Of a stretch of DNA of 40,000 bases, positions 11,340 through 21,315 are shown in pieces (positions within the stretch are counted from its first letter, which is position 1; every line of letters starts with the position of its first letter). The stretch comes from Glandiceps talaboti. Lineage: Eukaryota; Hemichordata; Enteropneusta; Spengelidae. The translations under genes were made by a program, and so were the position numbers. A model generated the notes under the pieces. That model was not told the origin of the DNA. It did not search any database and saw only the letters and a program-made list of their open reading frames with translations. The stretch covers positions 21,939,709 to 21,979,708 of the forward strand of contig NC_135565.1 of NCBI RefSeq assembly GCF_964340395.1, in the 5' to 3' direction.

Positions 11340-11895
11340 TTTACATACCAGAGAACTTTGACGTTTCGACTACTATCGGCAGCCATCTTCAGAACTGTTT
11401 GCCTCGTAGTGGTATCGGCGAAAGATCAGATAGAAGACATGCTTAGTGACACTCGTACTTATGCTAAACTCCCTGGTGATCCAACAGCGAAATATAAAAG
11501 GAAGTTAGTAAGCAGCCTAAATAGATTGAAAGATCAGAAGAAAATCACCGATACACAGTACAAATACTTGTATCCTACAGCAGAAAATGTTCCCAGGTTA
11601 TATTGTACTCCAAAAATACATGTCGGGCATCCCTCTTAGACCTATTGTGGATTACACAGGTTCCATAGGGTATAACACGGCTAGAGATCTAGCAGACCTA
11701 TTGAACCCACTGTTTGGCAATACACCATGCCATGCGAAAAACTCGACGGAGTTGGCAGCCGATCTGGCCACAGTACATATAAAAGATGGGAACATATTCA
11801 ACAGCCATGATGTGGTGTCACTGTTTACTAATACACCTATCCCTGAGACACTCCAAATAGTTAAAGTAAGATTGGAAAAGGATGCCACACTAAGA
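11340..11895 (+). pseudogene. Penelope-like element reverse transcriptase fragment
   Basis: From about 11424 the plus strand encodes an N-terminal PLE RT region: DTRTYAKLPGDPTAKYKRKL, then a YxxLYP...VPRLYCTPKIH box. One base appears lost at about 11630, and homology resumes in the next frame with GIPLRPIVDYTGSIGYNTAR, LADLLNPLFGNTPCHAKNS and motif A HDVVSLFTNTPI (about 11810-11840). It stops abruptly after LEKDATLRKR at 11895, where the right arm of the inverted repeat begins, so later RT motifs and the GIY-YIG domain are missing. Upstream, 11340-11399 on the minus strand has CTGAAGATGGCTGCC...CGAAACGT, a phrase I associate with PLE 3' ends, which suggests a head-to-head join. Loss of the 3' part is unusual for a retroelement, where 5' truncation is common. 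Confidence 0.75.
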
Positions 11896-12219
11896 AAACG
11901 TATTCATGGTTTGAAATTACGTCAAAAAACGAATCATATCATCTCTGGATAGATTAGGATTTCACTTGGACGTCGTTCGTCACGCACCATTTTTGAACAA
12001 GTTCTTTCACTTATTTCTTCCTTTTTTTGTATTTGCTGATTTCTAATTGAATCGTACAAGTTACTGACTTTAAATTATGGAGATACATTGATAGTTACCC
12101 TCTGATTTTGAATACCTTGTTTGGTGAATGAAAACTTTCGAACGAGAATAGAATCTAGATTAAATTTATGTTACGTGGAAATATCCAGAATTTCCTACAA
12201 TTACTAAGTATTTCATTGA
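11895..12219 (+). repeat. Terminal-type repeat, copy at the Penelope-like locus
   Basis: About 325 bp shared with 34808-35137 in direct orientation, from GGTTTGAAATTACGTCAAAA to TACTAAGTATTTCATTGA. Its first 95 bp are also the right arm of the inverted repeat with 10187-10281. It could be a PLE pseudo-LTR or the end of an unrelated element. Confidence 0.85.
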
Positions 12220-14199
12220 AGCGTTACATACTGTGAGAAACACATGTAGGTTCTAAAAAAAAGCGTGCAATACTCCATGGATCTGCTACATGCAGGCTGC
12301 AAGAGAAACAAAAAAACATAATTGACAATAAACAAGAAATGGTCAGGCACTACTCAAAATGCTATGATTAAATAAAGTGAAAAAATACAATCAACACACA
12401 AAATCAATATTGACATAACCTTTTTTTTTGCTAGAGCTGTTAATTTACAAAGATTTCACAATGTAGTGTTCTGATGCAGCCAGTGATGACACTAAATTAG
12501 ATATTTTTACCATTGAAGAATATCATCGACACTGATTCAAATAAAATTACATCACAAATTACAAATAATGGCAAAAGTGATCAACACATTTTTCTCAACA
12601 AGAGACATTTGACTGGTTTTGGTATGTAAATAAAGTCTCAAATGTTGGGTGTGAAATCATCAAGGTTTTGAATAAAATTGGCCATTGCATGTTTGATATA
12701 TGGCTTTACACAGACAGACCTTGGACAAATTGAAATAGCACCCACCCCTTTTTTTTTCAGGCACAGAACAAAAAAAATAATCTTTTTCAAATGGCAATTT
12801 ATTTCAATGAATGACCTGCAATATTGTACGTGCTCAGTCATTTATGATTTACCAATTGAACCTTGCCCTTGTATTTTAGCAAGATATATATGGTAAATGT
12901 GTGAGAAAAATGGTAAAATTTACATACTTCATAACCTACATGTCAAGGCTCTGGCACAGGTAAAAGGAAGGAGACAGAGCTGTGGGAGTGTTGTTTCAGC
13001 GTTTTTTGTTAAGGGCGGTAAGTAGGCAAAATCTACCTGAGTTCCCCTTTCATTTTACCAGGATTCCCCATCCCACCACAATCCTTGTAAATAGTATATG
13101 GGGTAACTATCAGTTTTACCAGATTTACTACTTCTTGAATTGTTACCAGGGTTCCAAACCCTTAGCAAACACACTTTCCATTAGAAGAGTACAGGACAAA
13201 TTTAGTTTCCTCAAGAATGCTGAAATGGGGATTTAATGGATGATGCAGCAAGGCAATGTCTCAGAAGTTGGTTATAACTGTCAATTTATGATTAAATTAG
13301 GATTATGTTGCTTAATTGACACTCACACTAGTACTTCAGACTTTCTAGGTGCAAGAAAACCTAGATTTATTCTTAGATATTTTTACACCAAATGTGATTT
13401 GTTTTTATTTATTATTATTATTATTTGGGGGGGGGGGGGTGTCATAAACATTTGTGTAAAATTATCACTTCAAGATTGACTGAAAATAGCATTTTATAAA
13501 AAAAATAAAAAAATAAAAATAAACAGTACACTAGTCTATAGCTGTTTATTGTATGACAAAGAAAAGAAGTACTGCAAATAAACCTCATGTATGGAATGTA
13601 CTGTTGCATACTAAAAATGCAACAATTAATACTTTTGACACATACTAACAAGTATTTACAAAGTGTTTTACGTGACTGGAAACTAGCAAAAGGCGCGTAA
13701 ATGAGAATGGCCTAAGTGTCTGTGTGAAGTTAAACCGGTAAATTTATATCAGCCGATACATTTTCTGAACAGGCTCTAGTCTAGAGTGCAAAGTTACTTG
13801 CTTCACGCTCGGCCCCGGAACCTGTAATAAATTCACGACGAACTTTTACTTGCATATAATAAAGTCACTGTCCCGGCACTACGTTCCGCCGGTTTTTCAT
13901 AAATAAATGTTACAACTATTATTCGGGAAAACTTGACCAAAAACAAATATGCTGGATTACAAAATAACTAAGCAATGACTAGACTGAAAGCAACATTTTC
14001 AAAACTAATTTACTGCAACTACCACAACATGTTAGGCGTCGGCAAGACGTAATCAAACTCTGGAAACAAGACAGGTAAAAAAAATCACTGTAAACATTAC
14101 CTTGTAAGTGAACTGCTCATATGTAATCACGCACGGTGACCATTGTAATATATTGCCAATGATGAAGCAATGAAGGCATGTCAAAACAAACACATAGGT
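12220..14199. other. Intergenic DNA, no gene seen
   Basis: AT-rich with short frames. It includes homopolymer runs (T at about 12421 and 12750, G at about 13429-13439) and a small A/T-only stretch near 13497-13520. No conserved domain, RNA gene or long repeat is visible. Confidence 0.5.
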
Positions 14200-14700
14200 G
14201 TTATCGTGGGTTATACTTCCATGGCCTTACCCACAACTTGAAGATAAACAAAGCCGATCGCAACAAGGTCAAGGACGTACCACCATCGAGGCGAGATTGA
14301 TCGAAACACACATGTGAACACAGCTATCGTACATTACGGCAATGCCTGCTTTGCGACGAAACAGCAACAGGCGGGCTCTCTGCGGGTACCATGTTACGGT
14401 AATCGGTAACGCACGTATCCAGAAAATCGGCGTAGTTTTTCCTTTATATTTTCATAGGTTATCGTTAAAATATTGACATTCTGGTTATAGAATATTTACT
14501 TGTAAGACAGTGTCGATGAATTGTGAGGTTTTTGTAGGTATTGTTTGGTCGTGAATGTGTAAACGTTAAAATGTGTAAATTTGTATTGCATACCCTGTCC
14601 ATGTTATGGTGTGCGGAGAAGGTGACATGAGCGAGCGCGTCCTCGCCCTTAGCAACCAATTGCAACAATGTATCATCCGACACTCGCTACAGAAGTGAGC
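14200..14700 (-). promoter_or_regulatory. CpG-rich patch; possible 5' end or exon of an unseen minus-strand gene
   Basis: CpG is clearly denser here than in neighbouring kilobases. On the minus strand, CTTCTGTAG at 14695-14687 could be a splice acceptor and GG|GTATGC near 14595 a donor. Between them is an open frame reading SDDTLLQLVAKGEDALAHV, about 30 codons. A short MNVGGSLL frame lies just upstream in the same phase, separated by a TAG. No family is recognised and no matching downstream exon could be identified. Confidence 0.22.
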
Positions 14701-15029
14701 CACCAACGTTCATTTTGAGACGATATATTTCTCGAACTCACATATCACATGCATTATTACATCAGAAATCTACCTCTACAATAGGAAAAACTGGGTTTTT
14801 TGTTTCGTTTTTAAATTCTATTTTCATTTTGTTATTTTATATATTCACAATCTAAGCTTTATTGTGCCATGATGCCCATGGTTCAACCGGTTCAACCCTA
14901 GGATGCATTGCGGTGCAATGACTACGCATGTGCGTTCTATATACTATGCGTATTTACCACGCAGAGGGCGCTATCTACAATATCAACGTGAGGCAGCCGG
15001 TCACAAATGAATCTACCATGCGCGAACTT
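14701..15029. other. Intergenic DNA with a second small CpG-rich patch
   Basis: No gene. The patch at about 14880-15025 contains GATGCATTGCGGTGCAATG and a GCAGAGGGCGCTA sequence. GATGCATTGCG recurs at about 16504, beyond the diverged duplication that follows. Confidence 0.4.
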
Positions 15030-16260
15030 ATGGGCTTTGCCTAGTTATGATATTAATTATTAAAATGGTTATCATTACTTCCAATTGAAAGGTAATCACC
15101 ATTTCAATAAATTCTCTAATAACTGAATGTTCCCCAAGAACTTATATGTCGAATATATTTCATCCTGTATGGTCATTAATTACTGATTACATATTTTTGT
15201 GGTGAATTCTTGAGTTGCTAACATACCAAGTTGTAGTTGTGTGTGTATTTGTCCAAATACTTCATAATAGAATGATATATTATGCAGCGTTACAAACTAT
15301 TGATATAACACCATAGGTCAACCTAACATGGCTATATCTATAAATATGGATAGTTAAACAAGAATGGCAACACAGTTTCTACCACCTATAGGCAGTTGTG
15401 TAATGCGAACGTAACTGACCGTGTCAAGGTGGACAAAAGAATAGATGCCAATTCACCACTACATATATACGCTACCTCTCCTTACTGGGGGTAAAATGAT
15501 ATCACTAAATTAACTTTTTTAAATAACTACTACAGTTACTCTTTTCAATATGAATTCATGTAGTTGTTGTGTGATCTCTTTCAGACATTAAACACAATCA
15601 AGATAAATCTATGAAAGCGGCTGATTTATTGCAAAACAGCTACTATGTAGTGTCGGTTACATAGTGTCAAGCCAATACAAACAATAAATGCAAGTATATT
15701 CCTATAATTTGCGGTAACAATCAATCTAATAACTTGATGTCCTCCCAAAACATATACAGGTGAGATACATTTCACGTTGGTATATATAACTATTACTAGG
15801 TAGTAATGACTAACGTACAAAGGTATAACCGAGTCATAAATTTTAATAATACATTTATTTTATGAGTCGCTTTTTTCAGTACACCATAATAAATGTGTAC
15901 AGCAAGAACTCTGACATTTGATACATTTAGGATTTATTTACCTGCGTGTTTTACAAACACTTCAGAATGATATATTACGCTGTCTGTGCATGTTCCTTAT
16001 ACAACACCAAAGGTCAACCTGATACATTCTCACGAACGAGAAGTGACACTTCGTCACGACACTGACCTGAAAAGGCTAGATGTAAATTTGTGAGTGGATA
16101 GTTACACAAAAATGTGAAGGACTGGAATTTCTACCGACTGGCTTTTTACACATTATGTAATTGAATGTTGTTAAGCTAAGGTCGTCAGCATTTACACAAA
16201 ATATAGATGCCAAATCTGCCTGCAATTCCTTATAATCATTTTAATTGATGTATTTTCTAG
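15030..16260. repeat. Old, strongly diverged tandem duplication (units about 0.6-0.7 kb)
   Basis: Landmarks recur in the same order. AATAACTGAATGT (15118) matches AATAACTTGATGT (15728). GAATGATATATTATGC (15270) matches GAATGATATATTACGC (15965). ATAGGTCAACCT (about 15313) matches AAAGGTCAACCT (about 16009). ATAGATGCCAA recurs at 15441 and 16203. The offset grows from 610 to 762 bp, so indels have accumulated. No long frame is shared. Confidence 0.6.
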
Positions 16261-16729
16261 TTGTTGAAGACTGAATTGCAAGGGCATCGACTGACATTTA
16301 ATAGTGTGACCAACGTGACTCGAGATATCAAAATAGTTGCTGCGTCAGGATTTCAACAACACAATTTTATTTTAGAATAACATGGCTAATTTTCCAACTT
16401 ATTTCAGTTCAAAGTCATTATTTTACATTTGAAAAATAATGTAGAACTTATTGGTCTAGTATTATTATTGAATTGAAAGCAATAGTCGATTTTCTGGTTC
16501 CAAGATGCATTGCGCGGGAGGACGTCGCTTATGTCGTTACATTTAGTCTTGTTTTGTCTTTATTACGTTTGAACTAACGTTTTCATCAGGAAATGATGGA
16601 AAGACATGTTGACGTCTTTGATTATGTGTGATTTTATATAGCTTCACATTCCGTATAATGTGACACACACAGCATCCATAACAAGACCCACGTCTCTTAC
16701 TAAGGTTGTTCTTTCTTAGCTTTTATTTT
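16261..16729. other. Intergenic DNA, no gene seen
   Basis: Short frames only. AAGATGCATTGCGCGGGAGG at 16503 recalls the patch at 14900, which may mark the outer limits of the duplicated block. Confidence 0.4.
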
Positions 16730-17345
16730 TGTGAGTTGTTTGTATAATTAATTATTTTTAGTGATTAGGCAATAGCTGAACACTTAAAATTTCATAGGAC
16801 CTTTTCTAAAAAACTATGTCATGTTGTTTTATTTTCCATGAATCATTTGCATAATTAATGATTGCCGGTAATTAGGCTATACCTTAAGAATACAAGCTGC
16901 AAATTTAATATAATTTGGCATATCCATTGATAGCAATACCGTTTAAGAGCTTGATATACAAACTGTAGTTTGATGGCGTAGTTTAAATTTTTTTTCGTCA
17001 TTTGCATGATTAAATGGTTTTTAATAATTAGGCTATATCTTAATGCACACTTCAATTTAGATAATTTGGTGCTTGTTTTACGATAATGCAGCACACCTTT
17101 GATGTTGGCTGAATTGATCGATTAATGGGTTTCAACTTTAACTATGTGAAACCTGATTGGACATTTACAGCTCTTTTTGTGTTCATATATTCATGTATAA
17201 TTTGTTAAATACATTGAAAAAGTGCATATGTCTTATAAAGTTTGTTGATGTAGCTATTTTAATTATTTATTTGCATAATTATACAATTGCGTGATATCCT
17301 AAGCATGCAAATGCCAATTTTCATCTAGCTTGTTATAATTAAGTT
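16730..17345 (-). repeat. Dispersed modular repeat containing ATGCAAAT, copy 2 (inverted)
   Basis: Three or four diverged modules of about 140-180 bp. Each has a TTTGCATAATTAAT-like core followed by AATTAGGCTATA. They are the reverse complement of the modules at 24780-25100. No coding capacity is seen. Confidence 0.5.
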
Positions 17346-17504
17346 TCCAATTTGTGGGTATACTAGTATCATTTGTGATAGCTATAGCTCAAAATTTCAC
17401 AGTCCAACAATTAAAGTGTGTAGGAACACAACTCTATAGGCTTAGCCCTTACAAAAATTTACATCTCGATATTTATTTCAGGGGACCCTATTTGGAAGTT
17501 TTGC

Positions 17505-17932
17505 AGACAACAACTGGCAATGGGAAACAGAGCACTTCCCTTTGCCCATGGTTAGTAGATGGACAAATATCATGGTAAGTACACTACGTTTTAACCACTG
17601 ACAATGGAGAATAGAGCACTTCCCTTTGCCCATGGTTAGTAAATGGACAAATATCATGGTAAGTACACTACATTTTGACCACTGTCAATGGAAAATAGAA
17701 CACTTCCCTTTGCCCATGGTTAGTAAATGGACAAATATCATGGTAAGTACACTACATTTTGACCACTGTCAATGGAAAATAGAACACTTCCCTTTGCCCA
17801 TGGTTAGTAAATGGACAAATATCATGGTAAGTACACTACGTTTTGTCCACTGTCAAAGGAAAATAGAGCACTTCCCTATGTACATGGTTAGTAGATGGAT
17901 GAATATCATGGTAAGTACACTACGTTTTAACA
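17505..17932. repeat. 84-bp minisatellite, five copies
   Basis: CATGGTAAGTACAC occurs at 17571, 17655, 17739, 17823 and 17907, exactly 84 bp apart. The unit is 28 codons long, so a plus-strand frame (17626-18027) stays open and repeats PMVSKWTNIMVSTLHFDHCQ. Each unit also holds a pyrimidine-rich stretch ending TTAG and, about 20 bp later, a consensus-like donor ATG|GTAAGT. No evidence of translation is visible. Confidence 0.93.
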
Positions 17933-19503
17933 TAATGCCCATTCAACTTTACATAATGCCCGATAGACCTAACCGATTTCGCAGCTGTGGGATGGGGTAC
18001 CAAAATCAGTTAGTCAAAGTAAAATGAGCCCTCCCCGAGAACAGATTTTTAAAAAGTGTCTTCCCCTTTCCCCGGGCTCCTACTTGTAATTACTGAAGGC
18101 TTCCTTAGCTAATTAGAATATTCATGAAATACTGTGTGTGTAAAAAAAAATGCAAGTAACATGTCTATGGATAGCTCTGATCATAAAACTCCCTTTCAAA
18201 CTTTATCCATCATGACTATTTTAGTAAGTAGGTTATTTAATGTAATTACTGTGAATAACATATAGCCTATACTACGTTTTAATAAGCTTCAAACGCATGT
18301 GTAACCAATATGTTTTTTGGTATAGACATTGAGAGGGACAACACTTTTAAACCCGCCTTTCAGCATCTAGGAACACTGTTGTAACATAACTTGGTCATCA
18401 AATATGTTTTTAAGTATCATAATAACATGAATACTATGAACACCATTCGTTTATACTAAATAACCATTTATCTATAGTCTTTTTGCATTACATATTTTGG
18501 ATGGATCTAATTGGAAAATTAAACAATAAAGACAATTTTCACCATCAAACCCCTCCAAATGTCAAGTAAAAATTGCCAATTGTAAATGAATGAATTAATC
18601 TAATCTATATTCAGTGTATATAGATATGGTATACTTTTTTCCATGGTCAAGTAATATGTCTTTGGATAGGTCTTGCAGTCAGAAATTTCAGGAGCATCAT
18701 TTCTGCCTTATCAAACCTGATCAACTTGTTTTCCGGATTCACTTCATTTTTTTTAATTCTCTAACTATTGCATGAAGCCAGAAATTCCTGTTGATAGTGT
18801 GATATTGCATAGCACATAATGGCTTTACCTTTCATATGCTCTTTAAAAACTATTTTGATGACAGAATCAAAGATTTATAGAGTGAAATGTAGCTTTTTGA
18901 TTGGGATGTGTTATAATCATAAATGTTATGGTCTGTCCAATTTCTGATAAAAGGTCTGTAGTCAGAAATCTTTTAAGGATTATATATAATTGAAAGTCAA
19001 AATAAGTTTTGTTTTGTGTTGTTTTTTGAAAAATAATTAATATCGAATCGTGGTCCGGAAAAAAATTGTGTTTCTTCGGACCAGTCGATTTCCATAGCAG
19101 GGGTGTGGAGTAACTCAAATGACTGCCTACTGGCAGATGATATACCTTTCTCTGTTCTATATAATTGTAATTCGTCCAACCATTCAACGCAATGCGATAA
19201 ACGTTCAATCTACTATATTGGTCTTATTCTGCCCAACAACAGAGGGAAAATGGCGGCAGTCAGGGCCTGGTGAAATTCTCCGGGGGGGGGGGGGTTCGAT
19301 GATTTTTTCAAACGGGCCAGCAAAAAGACTCTGAACCTGGGGCATCTGATCTAGCTCCTCCCTGTGAAAACCAACATAGGATATTTGCAATTATATAAAA
19401 TCATTTAAAAAATTCTGGTTTGGCGAAATATACATCAAAATAAAGCCTGTAAAACAACAATAATCTCAAATAAATTAAAACTTGTTTGAATTAAGTAATG
19501 TTA
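17933..19503. other. Intergenic DNA, no gene seen
   Basis: Apart from a 12-base G run near 19281-19292, the stretch shows no repeats, no RNA gene and no frame with a recognisable domain. Confidence 0.5.
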
Positions 19504-20050
19504 ACATGGAATAAAAGTGTCGATTCCATCGAAAAACTACACATAAACGGTTGAAATTAGTTTACAACTACGAAAAATATAAAAAACTACAGCTAAAATA
19601 AGAAGAATACGCCTTACCAAAGTCGAGGTCGACACAAACATTTACGTGTATATATCGACCTTCACAATCCCAATTTTATCAGTCACCCGATGATCGCTGA
19701 GGAAGTGTGAAACTCTGAGTAACAACTTATAACACCCTTACTCTTATCCTTACTCTGCCGCTAATATTGCGTCGAGCACTGCTCTCGACCTCTCCAGTGA
19801 GACACTTATACTTACATGAATATACATAATATATATCGAAACATGCAATACCATTTCAGTAGCAATTGAACACATATTACTATGGTGACATGTGTATGAT
19901 ATGCAATTATATAAGATGTTATCCATGTTAACTTTGGTAAGCCGTGTTCTTCTTATTTTAGCTGTAGTATTTTATATTTTTCGTAGTTGTAAACTAATTT
20001 CAACCGTTTATGTGTAGTTTTTCGATGGAATCGACACTTTTATTCCATGT
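19504..20050. mobile_element. Inverted-repeat element with 119-bp arms
   Basis: The arm at 19504-19622 is the reverse complement of 19932-20050, with only three mismatches by eye. The 309-bp spacer contains no ORF of note. A stretch reading SPDDR then VTTYNTLTLILTLP across two stops (about 19680-19750, +) may be the tail of a Penelope-like ORF; this is weak. The outer ends read ACATGGAATAAAAG; no target duplication could be fixed. It could be a MITE or a fold-back formed by a local inverted duplication. The right arm ends 12 bp before a LINE fragment. Confidence 0.75.
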
Positions 20051-20062
20051 ATGACATCTTGA

Positions 20063-20455
20063 CAAAGAAAGTTTTTAATTATTGTACAAAGGTCTGGTCA
20101 GGCCACATTTGGAATATGCAAATCAAGTTTGGGCACCTTACCTTAAAAAGGATATAATTGCCATCGAGAACGTACAGCGCAGAGCTACCAAGTTAATTCC
20201 AGGATTTAGAGAATTGTCATACCAGGAAAGACTAAGGCATCTGAACTTACCAACTTTGGCTTACCGTCGTCTACGGGGAGATGTGATTGAACTCTATAAA
20301 ATTATGTCGGGGAAATATGACACTAGAGTGACTGATTTTGTCAAGACCAGACATTGTGACACTAGAGGGCATCAATATAAACTGTACAAAGTCCATACTA
20401 GGCTGGATATTAGGAAATTTTCTTTTGTACATAGAAGTATAAACCAATGGAATAT
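20063..20455 (+). pseudogene. CR1-group LINE RT C-terminal fragment
   Basis: The plus strand encodes LYKGLVRPHLEYANQVWAPY (from about 20080), KKDIIAIENVQRRATKLIPG, LSYQERLRHLNLPTLAYRRL and RGDVIELYKIMSGKYDTRV, then RKFSFVHRSINQWN. This is the standard thumb/C-terminal order of CR1- and Jockey-like RTs. A TAA lies just before, and the frame dissolves at a T run (20454-20463) where the family's N.LP..VV..kS...FK tail should follow. Both catalytic motifs are missing, so only the 3' part of an element remains. Confidence 0.8.
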
Positions 20456-20711
20456 TTTTTTTTTCATATTTATACCAGAGGTTGAAAAAATTGTACATAT
20501 CAAGTGAGGAAAATGAAATAATCAAGTAATCACATCGCCAATTAGAAAAAGTATATATAACAGAATAACTTGAACTTCTGGCTGGACCACAAAAATAGTT
20601 TGTTCAAACTAGTCGAGTTCGAGGCCCAGGGAAAACATATACAGTAATATGATATAAAAAATAACCAAAAAAAACAAAGAAAACCTTGAAATAACAGACC
20701 AAAACGAAAGC

Positions 20712-20714
<3 letters not shown>

Positions 20715-20774
<60 letters not shown>

Positions 20775-20800
20775 GCAAGCAGACAAACAAACAAGCAGGG

Positions 20801-20852
<52 letters not shown>
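20715..20852. repeat. Two (CA)n microsatellites
   Basis: (AC)n at 20715-20773 and 20801-20852, separated by a 27-bp G-containing interruption. The frames open through them on the minus strand (VCVCVC) are artefacts. Confidence 0.98.
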
Positions 20853-20854
<2 letters not shown>

Positions 20855-20968
20855 AAAGAAAACATATGCATGAAGAGCAATGTCTTAATACCAAAAAGAA
20901 ATACACATGTCGAAAATATATACAAGGGGCAAACGAGGGTTATAACGATGTTTTCAGAGTAAATTGAC

Positions 20969-21315
20969 TTAGACTAGTAAATACTGTTTTAATTCGGATT
21001 TAAAGGTAGATCTTATTCCTATCTTTTTCAGTTGGTCAGGTAACGAATCCCAGTGTTTTGTGGCTGTGTACTTAAAACTGTGTTGGCTCAAAGTGAGATT
21101 AACTTTTGGAATGTAGAATTTGTCTCCTGTTGAGAGTCGTGTCACATAATTATGTGGTATTGGGTCGAGGTAGTCATGCACTGTCTGTGAGAAATTGTTG
21201 TTTTTCAAATCAAAGATAAATAAACAAGTATTAAATATACATAACTGGTGAACATTTAAGATGCTAAGTTGGCGAAACAGAGGGGCAGAGGGAGCACGAA
21301 AATCAGAAAATGTTG
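20969..21315 (-). pseudogene. LINE RT C-terminal fragment, minus strand
   Basis: The minus strand from about 21315 encodes FSDFRAPSAPLFRQLSILNV, then HQLCIFNTCLFIFDLKNNNF, YVTRLSTGDKFYIPKVNLTL and HSFKYTATKHWDSLPDQLKK, ending SELKQYLLV and a stop near 20970. This matches the C-terminal layout of a Jockey/CR1-type RT (APLF..L.iLni.q...f / N.Y.TR / y.Ga..WN.LP..ik / FK..lk.yl). It ends exactly where the opposite-strand LINE at 21316 begins, so the younger element probably landed in, or next to, this older one. Confidence 0.78.

Noticed and set aside
11100-11420. Hammerhead ribozyme expected near a Penelope-like element
   Set aside because: I looked for the CTGANGA...GAAA core on both strands around the element and did not find a convincing arrangement.
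14957-14970. CTCF-like GCAGAGGGCGCTA sequence
   Set aside because: The core matches part of the vertebrate consensus, but the upstream half fits poorly, and similar AGGGCGC strings occur at about 1515, 8205 and 33230. Not enough to call a site.
20542-20925. Cys/Val-rich minus-strand frames
   Set aside because: Translation of (CA)n microsatellites.
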